Positions 1 through 4,739 of a DNA stretch of 10,307 bases are shown here, one piece after another (position 1 is the first letter of the stretch; each line of letters starts with the position of its first letter). This DNA comes from Salinimicrobium sp964572365. GTDB lineage: Bacteria; Bacteroidota; Bacteroidia; Flavobacteriales; Flavobacteriaceae. Below the pieces are notes generated by a model. That model had not been told where the DNA came from and did not search any database. It was given only the letters and a program-made list of their open reading frames with translations. The position numbers and the translations under genes were made by a program. The stretch is taken from the NCBI GenBank assembly GCA_964572365.1, contig CAZNFK010000078.1:1-10307 (forward strand), written 5' to 3'.

Positions 1-1064
1 CTTACTGAAGTTATTTCGGCAGGAATTGCAATTGTAAATTTAGCACCTTTTTCAGGCAAATTTTCCAGTTTGATCGTACCATTATGGGCAAGTACAAAAC
101 CTTTGGCGATAGAAAGCCCAAGCCCGGTACCACCTGCAGCAGTTTTAGGAAGACGGTAAAATTTTTCGAAAACCAATTCCAGTTTATCCTCGGGAAAACC
201 TTGTCCATTGTCACTGATTATAATTTGGAAAAAATCTGAAATATATTTTGTTTCTACGTTCACGCAAGTTCCTGGTGGAGTGTATTGAAGGGCGTTGTGT
301 ATGATATTGTGAATTACCTGTTCAATTAAAATTCCATCGATCTTGAAAAGAGGGAGATCTTCCTGGGGGTAAAAACTAATCGGATGATCTGGCGATTCAG
401 CCTGATTTTTCTGAATGACAGTATGGATTATTTCATTGATATCATACCAGTCTAATTTCAGAGTTAAAAATTCCGATTCCAGGCGACTCATGCTGAGAAG
501 ATTTTCGACCTGCCGGTTCAGCCTGTTTCCGGCGATATCTATTTCAGAAAAAAGGTCCTGAATATTATCCTGACTCAGTTTTTCGGAGTTTATTTTCAGC
601 GTGTCTACTGCTCCAATTATTGTGGCTATAGGAGTTTTTAACTCGTGAGAAAGCGAACTGAACAAAGTATTATAAAGTTGAAGGGTTTTTTCCCGTGCTT
701 TTCTTTGTCTGGCTATATTTTCCACTTTTCGGATCTTGGAAGTGAATACGGCATTCATTACCGCAATGACGAAATACATAAGGAATAGCAGAGCGTCCTG
801 TGGAGTATTGATATTAAAAGTAGCCTTAGGCTGGATGAAGAGGAAATTCCATATGAGAGCACTGAGAACAGCAACTGTTACAATAGGGTAAATGTCGAGG
901 AACATCGCTAAGATGGATACTGCCAACAGAAGGATGAGAGCTACAACATGATATCCTATAATGTCAATAAAAGGGTAGCAGATCAAAGAAATAAGAAAAA
1001 TGCAACCAATTCCGAGGAGGTATTGGAGCCATAAATTTTTCTCTATTTTTTTTATGAAGCCCAA
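1..1064 (-). CDS. KdpD-like sensor histidine kinase (DUF4118), partial at left edge
   Basis: Inner-membrane histidine kinase that would autophosphorylate on His and pass phosphate to a response regulator, probably encoded just beyond the left edge. Read on the minus strand, about 354 codons are open. The N-terminus holds four hydrophobic segments (starting near YLLGIGCIFLISLICY, GYHVVALILLLAVSIL, YPIVTVAVLSALIW and ALLFLMYFVIAVMNAVF), the four-helix DUF4118 layout of KdpD. A linker leads to the H-box SHELKTPIATIIG (His codon at 645-647), then an N-box with HNIIHNALQYTPP, a G1 box DNGQGFPED and a G2 box GGTGLGLSIAKGF. Only a few C-terminal residues should be missing. The cytoplasmic N-terminal KdpD and USP domains of the E. 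coli protein are absent, so this is the short form. No ATG lies upstream of the membrane segments; TTG at 1064 is the best start, with an in-frame stop at 1086-1088. The role in potassium control is inferred from family only. Confidence 0.88.
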   Translation of the reverse strand, partial: MGFIKKIEKNLWLQYLLGIGCIFLISLICYPFIDIIGYHVVALILLLAVSILAMFLDIYPIVTVAVLSALIWNFLFIQPKATFNINTPQDALLFLMYFVIAVMNAVFTSKIRKVENIARQRKAREKTLQLYNTLFSSLSHELKTPIATIIGAVDTLKINSEKLSQDNIQDLFSEIDIAGNRLNRQVENLLSMSRLESEFLTLKLDWYDINEIIHTVIQKNQAESPDHPISFYPQEDLPLFKIDGILIEQVIHNIIHNALQYTPPGTCVNVETKYISDFFQIIISDNGQGFPEDKLELVFEKFYRLPKTAAGGTGLGLSIAKGFVLAHNGTIKLENLPEKGAKFTIAIPAEITSV

Positions 1065-1075
1065 AAGATTTTCTT

Positions 1076-1083
1076 CAAATATA
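1076..1083 (-). promoter_or_regulatory. Candidate -7 box (TATATTTG) for the sensor kinase
   Basis: On the minus strand TATATTTG matches the Bacteroidota -7 consensus TAnnTTTG at every fixed position. It ends only 12 bases before the proposed TTG start, so the transcript would have a very short leader of about 5-8 bases. No convincing -33 TTG lies at the expected spacing of about 19 bases. This is a motif match only. Confidence 0.35.
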
Positions 1084-1159
1084 AGCTACAACACCTTTTT
1101 ATCCCTTCCATTCAGAAGAAAATCAACTTTTCGATTTTTATGCAAACAGAACCTTTCTC

Positions 1160-1167
1160 GAACTTTG
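1160..1167 (+). promoter_or_regulatory. Candidate -7 box (GAACTTTG) for the RidA-like gene
   Basis: GAACTTTG differs from TAnnTTTG only at the first base and lies 33 bases before the ATG at 1201, giving a leader of roughly 28 bases. The -33 region is AT-rich without a clear TTG. The 136-base gap between the divergent kinase and RidA starts must hold both promoters. Confidence 0.35.
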
Positions 1168-1200
1168 TATCTTAGAGAAAACGTTTTTAAACTTGATAGT

Positions 1201-1695
1201 ATGAAGTTCATTCTTTTTCTTCTCCTTTTCTGCGGAATTTCTTTGCAGGCTCAAACCCCCGAAGAACGTATAACCGAATTAGGTATTGATCTTCCTGAAG
1301 TTCAACAACCCGCAGCCAATTTTGTGAAATGGCGGCAGGTGGGAAACCTGCTTTTTCTTTCAGGGATAGGAAGTGATCAAAAAGGAAGGCTTGGAGAAGA
1401 TTTAAATGTGGAACAAGGTTATGAGGCTTCCCGGGAGACCGCCGTAAAGGTCCTCGCTACGCTTAAAGCGGCAACAGGAGACCTGAGCCGCATCAAAAAA
1501 TTTGTTAAGGTGAGGGGCATGGTCAATTCCACACCCGATTTCTTTCAACAACCACAGGTGATCAATGGCTTTTCAGACCTTATGGTGGAGGTGTTCGGGG
1601 AAAAAGGGAAACATGCCCGGGCGGCTGTAGGCCATGTGAGCCTTCCTTTCAATATCGCTGTTGAAATAGAAGTGATCGTAGAGCTGGAAGAGTAG
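1201..1695 (+). CDS. Exported RidA/YjgF-family protein
   Basis: A 164-residue protein of the RidA/YjgF/UK114 superfamily, whose best-known members hydrolyse reactive enamine/imine intermediates released by PLP enzymes. The opening TPEERITELGIDLPE and the text around NLLFLSGIG suit the longer subfamily (about 150 residues) rather than E. coli RidA itself. The carboxylate-binding arginine (Arg105 in E. coli) aligns with Arg140 in KHARAAVG, and Glu120 aligns with Glu155 in AVEIEVIV, with the same 15-residue spacing, so the active site looks intact. Residues 1-18 (MKFILFLLLFCGISLQAQ) form a signal peptide cleaved near LQA-Q, placing the protein in the periplasm. A Cys sits inside this segment, but LLFC is a poor lipobox. 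The frame stays open upstream to about 1000, but that stretch overlaps the divergent kinase start and would bury the signal peptide, so ATG 1201 is chosen. Substrate unknown. Confidence 0.88.
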   Translation: MKFILFLLLFCGISLQAQTPEERITELGIDLPEVQQPAANFVKWRQVGNLLFLSGIGSDQKGRLGEDLNVEQGYEASRETAVKVLATLKAATGDLSRIKKFVKVRGMVNSTPDFFQQPQVINGFSDLMVEVFGEKGKHARAAVGHVSLPFNIAVEIEVIVELEE

Positions 1696-1842
1696 GAAGG
1701 GATGATCTAATCTTGCTTAAGGTAGATTAACATTCTCTTACGAGTGATCGTAAAACCCTAATAATTAGTGAAATAACCTTCATTTAACATGATCTCCAGA
1801 CATTTATGGCTATTTTAAAACAAACCAAAAATTAAACTAGTC

Positions 1843-2448
1843 ATGAAAAAGAATGTAAACAAAATGATCACCACTTTATTTACGCTGACGCTTCTTTTCT
1901 CATCCGGAGCTGTTTTAGCTCAGGATTATGATAAGAAGGAGAAGAAGAAAGACAAGGACAAAGAGCAAATAGTGGATCAGGATCAAAGAAAAAGCCTGGA
2001 AAGAGACGTAAAAGATGCCAAAACAGCTTTTATGAGCGCCAACCCCGAATTGGAAAGCACACTTTCAAGTGCGGCGGGATATGCCATTTTTCCCAATGTT
2101 GGAAAAGGAGCCTGGATCCTGGGAGGGGCAGCAGGTAACGGAATTGTTTATGAGAAAGGACAGCTTGCCGGCTATGCCGAGCTCAGGCAGATCGATATTG
2201 GTTTTCAATTTGGAGGAAAGGCCTATAGAGAACTAATCATTTTTAAAACCAAGGAAGCGCTGGATGAATTCAAAGAAGGAGATTTTGAATTTGGCGGTAG
2301 CGCTTCTGCAGTAATTTGGGATAAAGGTAAAGGAGAAGCCATCACTTTTGAAAATGGAGTAGGTGTGGCTATTATGCCTAAAGCCGGTGCTATGGCAGGT
2401 ATTTCTGTGGGTGGCCAGGAATTCGATTACCGTGCAGCAAATAAATAG
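1843..2448 (+). CDS. Exported SYLF (Ysc84-like lipid-binding) domain protein
   Basis: A 201-residue protein. Residues 1-26 are a signal peptide (MKKNVNKMITTLFTLTLLFS, then cleavage near VLA-Q). Residues 28-48 are a highly charged Lys/Asp/Glu linker. From about 50 to 198 runs a SYLF domain, recognisable from SAAGYAIFPNVGKGAWILGG, the glycine-rich GGAAGNGIVYEKGQLAGYAE, the DIGFQFGGKAYRELIIF block and the closing GVGVAIMPKAGAMAGISVGG. In eukaryotes such domains bind phosphoinositides (Ysc84/SH3YL1); bacterial secreted versions are thought to associate with membranes or lipids, but their role is unclear. There is no BON or FYVE partner domain. It stands alone: 147 bases separate it from the RidA gene and a strong terminator follows it. 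The ATG at 1843 places the signal peptide exactly at the N-terminus. Confidence 0.88.
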   Translation: MKKNVNKMITTLFTLTLLFSSGAVLAQDYDKKEKKKDKDKEQIVDQDQRKSLERDVKDAKTAFMSANPELESTLSSAAGYAIFPNVGKGAWILGGAAGNGIVYEKGQLAGYAELRQIDIGFQFGGKAYRELIIFKTKEALDEFKEGDFEFGGSASAVIWDKGKGEAITFENGVGVAIMPKAGAMAGISVGGQEFDYRAANK

Positions 2449-2468
2449 TATCTAAAAAAGGACTTTTT

Positions 2469-2497
2469 AAACCGGATCTTTTTGATCCGGTTTTTTT
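2469..2497 (+). terminator. Rho-independent terminator after the SYLF gene
   Basis: A perfect 10-base stem (AAACCGGATC with GATCCGGTTT), a five-T loop and a T run to 2497, starting 20 bases past the stop codon. The A-rich 5' side also allows some function on the minus strand. It separates the SYLF gene from the sulfur operon. Confidence 0.9.
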
Positions 2498-2538
2498 ATG
2501 TGAAATTTTTTCAGGAGGGATTAATAAAATAGTTGAAG

Positions 2539-2554
2539 TGTAACAAAAGTTACA
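2539..2554 (+). promoter_or_regulatory. Perfect palindrome TGTAAC-AAAA-GTTACA, candidate Crp/Fnr-family operator
   Basis: Two exact 6-base inverted half sites separated by four A's lie in the 159-base gap before the sulfur operon. Size and symmetry fit Crp/Fnr-family operators. The centre (2546.5) lies about 40-42 bases before the transcription start predicted from the -7 box at 2576-2583, the class II activator position. The regulator is not in this window; its identity is inferred from architecture only. Confidence 0.6.
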
Positions 2555-2575
2555 TAAAAAAAGAGTTTCAGGTCT

Positions 2576-2583
2576 TAAATTTA
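2576..2583 (+). promoter_or_regulatory. Candidate -7 box (TAAATTTA) for the sulfur operon
   Basis: TAAATTTA matches TAnnTTTG except for the last base and would start transcription near 2587, about 20 bases before the ATG at 2608. The -33 region is taken up by the palindrome at 2539-2554 and has no TTG, as expected of a promoter that needs an activator. Confidence 0.45.
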
Positions 2584-2607
2584 CAGTGCTTATTTAATCC
2601 TTTAGTC

Positions 2608-3837
2608 ATGAGAAATCTAGTAATCCTTGGAGCCGGTACTGCAGGTACTATGATGGCCAATCATCTTAGGCCGAAACTGAAAAAGAAAGACTGGAACATA
2701 ACCATCATAGATCAATATAAAACCCACTATTACCAACCCGGATTTTTATTCCTTCCTTTTGATATCTATTCCGAAGAACAGGTGAAAAAAGTTGGAAAAA
2801 AATTCATTCCGAAGGGGGTGAAGTATGTTCAGAAAAAAATTGAGCAGATCTTTCCCAAAGAAAATAAGGTGGAACTCGAAGATGAAACCCTCAACTATGA
2901 TATTCTTATTATCGCCACCGGTTCTAAGATCGCCCCCGAAGAAATAGAGGGTATGAAAGGCGAAAACTGGCACAAGAAGGTGTTCGATTTTTACACATTT
3001 GAAGGAGCACTGGCACTTCGGAATAAATTAAGGGAATGGCAAGGGGGGCATATGGTAGTGCATCTTACCGAAATGCCCATTAAATGCCCGGTTGCGCCTT
3101 TGGAGTTCGCCTTCCTTGCAGATTCCTATTTTCAGAAGAAAGGTATCAGGGATAAAGTAAAACTGACTTACGTCACGCCTCTTTCCGGAGCATTTACCAA
3201 GGAACAATGCTCCCGGTCCTTAGGACATCTTCTGAAGGAAAAGAATATCAACCTGGAAATAGACTTCGCTATTGAAAGTGTAGATAATGAGAACAACAAG
3301 ATCATTGATTACGGCGGAAGAGAAGTTCCATTTGACCTGCTGGTGACCGTACCCACAAATATGGGAGATGAGGTGATAGCCCGGTCCGGGATGGGAGACG
3401 ATCTAAATTTTGTGCCTACACATCCCAATACGCTTCAATCAAAGGAATATGAAAATGTGTTCGTTATTGGTGACGCCACCAATGTACCCGCCTCAAAAGC
3501 CGGATCTGTAGCCCATTTTGAAGCCGAAACTCTAACAGATAATATTCTTTTACACATTGAAGGTAAACCCCTGAAACCGGAATTTGACGGCCATGCCAAT
3601 TGCTTCATCGAAACCGGAAATAATAAAGCCCTTTTAATTGATTTCAATTACAAACAGGAACCGGTAGAAGGCACATTTCCAATTCCGGGAGTAGGTCCTC
3701 TAAAATTACTTAAAGAAAGTGTGTTTAACCACTGGGGAAAACTGGCTTTTAGGTGGATCTACTGGAACATACTTTTAAAGGCAAGACCAATTCCGCTGGT
3801 AGGCCGGAATATGAGCACCAGGGGCAAAAAACTATAA
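2608..3837 (+). CDS. Sulfide:quinone oxidoreductase-like FAD flavoprotein
   Basis: A 409-residue member of the two-dinucleotide-binding flavoprotein family, closest in pattern to sulfide:quinone oxidoreductases, which oxidise sulfide to sulfane sulfur and reduce quinone at the cytoplasmic membrane face. Visible are the FAD Rossmann motif VILGAGTAG (5-13), ATGS (103-106), and the second FAD motif VFVIGDATNVPASKAGSVAH (284-303). Cys160 in MPIKCPVAPLE and Cys332 in HANCFIETG sit at the two conserved SQR redox cysteines; the third cysteine of classical SQRs, near position 125, is absent. A C-terminal aromatic/basic stretch (373-395, around FNHWGKLAFRWIYWNILLK) resembles the amphipathic membrane anchor of SQRs. 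The frame stays open upstream to a TTG at 2533, but that start lies before the -7 box and the Rossmann motif begins at once after ATG 2608. It is first of three genes, 28 bases before the TusE-like gene. A related persulfide or other sulfur substrate is possible. Confidence 0.87.
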   Translation: MRNLVILGAGTAGTMMANHLRPKLKKKDWNITIIDQYKTHYYQPGFLFLPFDIYSEEQVKKVGKKFIPKGVKYVQKKIEQIFPKENKVELEDETLNYDILIIATGSKIAPEEIEGMKGENWHKKVFDFYTFEGALALRNKLREWQGGHMVVHLTEMPIKCPVAPLEFAFLADSYFQKKGIRDKVKLTYVTPLSGAFTKEQCSRSLGHLLKEKNINLEIDFAIESVDNENNKIIDYGGREVPFDLLVTVPTNMGDEVIARSGMGDDLNFVPTHPNTLQSKEYENVFVIGDATNVPASKAGSVAHFEAETLTDNILLHIEGKPLKPEFDGHANCFIETGNNKALLIDFNYKQEPVEGTFPIPGVGPLKLLKESVFNHWGKLAFRWIYWNILLKARPIPLVGRNMSTRGKKL

Positions 3838-3865
3838 ACTTAAGTGAAACAAAAATTATAAAATC

Positions 3866-4174
3866 ATGGAAACTCTAATTGCAGGTTCAAACGTAAAAGT
3901 AAACGAAGAAGGTTATCTACTCGATTTTTCTCAATGGAATAAAGAAGTAGGGGAACAAATAGCGCAGGCTGAAGGAATTGTCATGACTCCCCGGCATTGG
4001 GAAGTGATCGAGTGGCTTCAGGAACAGGTAAAGGCAAACCAAGCGCTATCCATAAGAGGTATTAAAAAAAGCGGTGTATTGGATATTAAAGAGTTCTACG
4101 CGCTCTTCCCCAATGGCCCTCTTAAGATATCCACAAAGATAGCCGGAGTGCCAAAACCAAAAAGCTGTATCTAA
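3866..4174 (+). CDS. TusE/DsrC-family sulfur carrier protein
   Basis: A 102-residue cytoplasmic sulfur carrier of the DsrC/TusE family. Family text includes EEGYLLDFSQWNKEVGEQIA (14-33), EGIVMTPRHWEVIEWLQE (36-53) and the flexible C-terminal arm IAGVPKPKSCI, with the penultimate Cys101 that carries persulfide sulfur. In dissimilatory DsrC a second cysteine lies 11 residues earlier and forms the trisulfide used by sulfite reductase; here that position is Thr90, so the protein is of the single-cysteine TusE-like kind. E. coli TusE takes sulfur from TusBCD and delivers it to MnmA for tRNA 2-thiouridine, but no TusBCD lies here. Instead a DsrE2-like gene follows 15 bases downstream and an SQR-like gene precedes, which points to sulfane-sulfur trafficking from sulfide oxidation. 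Final acceptor unknown. Confidence 0.88.
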   Translation: METLIAGSNVKVNEEGYLLDFSQWNKEVGEQIAQAEGIVMTPRHWEVIEWLQEQVKANQALSIRGIKKSGVLDIKEFYALFPNGPLKISTKIAGVPKPKSCI

Positions 4175-4189
4175 TTAAATCTTACTGAG

Positions 4190-4666
4190 ATGGGAAAGAC
4201 AACGGTTAAAAAGATGCTTTTCATTCTGTCAAAAGCGACAATTGAAAATGTTTACGCTGCTTTTATAATGGCCAATGGAGCCAGGATGGAAGGTATTGAA
4301 TCTGAAATATTCTTCACGTTCTTCGGGCTTGAGGCTATTCAGAAAAAGAAATTGAATGGCTTACATGTTGCCACTGTTGGTAACCCTGCCATGCATATTC
4401 CTACCATGGTAGGTGGTTTGCCGGGTATGGAAGCACTGGCAACTAAAATGATGAAAAAAGAAATGGATAAACTCGACATGCCTCCCGTAGATGAGTTTCT
4501 TGAGATCTTATCGGCTTCGGGAGTGAAGTTATGGGCCTGCAAACTGGCTTTTGATATGTTCCATTTAAAAGAAGAAGACCTGATCGATGAGATCGACGGA
4601 ATTCTGACTATAGGTGATTTTTACAATCAGGCAGACCAGGAAGGAACTCAGATGTTGTTCATCTAA
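4190..4666 (+). CDS. DsrE2-like (DsrE/DsrF/DrsH-like family) sulfurtransferase
   Basis: A 158-residue protein of the DsrE/DsrF/DrsH-like (DsrE2) family, which moves persulfide sulfur between carrier proteins. Family text: KKMLFILSKATIENVYAAFI near the N-terminus, the hydrophobic EIFFTFFGLEAI (39-50), a Met/Gly-rich segment around PTMVGGLPGMEALATKMM, and VKLWACKLAFDMF (112-124), with Cys117 as its only cysteine and presumed sulfur-binding residue. The C-terminal DGILTIGDFYNQA fits the family fold. Hydrophobic patches suggest membrane association, as proposed for other DsrE2 proteins. It is last in the operon, 15 bases after the TusE-like gene and followed by a terminator. An alternative start at Met9 (4214) would remove only a short basic leader; 4190 is kept. 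No TusA or rhodanese gene, the usual DsrE2 partners, lies in the window. Confidence 0.85.
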   Translation: MGKTTVKKMLFILSKATIENVYAAFIMANGARMEGIESEIFFTFFGLEAIQKKKLNGLHVATVGNPAMHIPTMVGGLPGMEALATKMMKKEMDKLDMPPVDEFLEILSASGVKLWACKLAFDMFHLKEEDLIDEIDGILTIGDFYNQADQEGTQMLFI

Positions 4667-4707
4667 ATTTTGATCTCTGTTTTTTCATGATAGAGGATGG
4701 TGGCAGG

Positions 4708-4736
4708 AGCCGGCTGTTTCAGTCGGCTTCTTTTTT
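4708..4736 (+). terminator. Rho-independent terminator of the sulfur operon
   Basis: A 9-base stem (AGCCGGCTG with CAGTCGGCT, one G-T wobble), a TTT loop and the tail TCTTTTTT. It starts 42 bases after the last stop of the operon and ends 4 bases before the stop codon of the convergent gene. On the minus strand the wobble becomes an A-C mismatch and no T run follows, so it looks one-directional. Confidence 0.85.
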
Positions 4737-4739
4737 CTT

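Noticed and set aside
1000..1200. Longer reading frame for the RidA-like gene starting near 1000
   Set aside because: The extra 67 residues overlap the kinase N-terminus on the other strand, show no family similarity and would bury a clear signal peptide.
1708..1729. Inverted repeat TAATCT-N10-AGATTA just after the RidA-like gene as a terminator
   Set aside because: The stem is AT-rich and only 6 bases long, and no T tract follows it.
1738..1753. Inverted repeat TTACGA-GTGA-TCGTAA between the RidA-like and SYLF genes
   Set aside because: It has the same 6-4-6 geometry as the palindrome at 2539 but different half sites, no T run for a terminator and no promoter at a matching distance, so no role can be assigned.
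2533..2607. Upstream in-frame TTG start for the SQR-like gene
   Set aside because: It precedes the predicted -7 box and overlaps the palindrome; the FAD-binding motif begins immediately after ATG 2608 as usual for the family.
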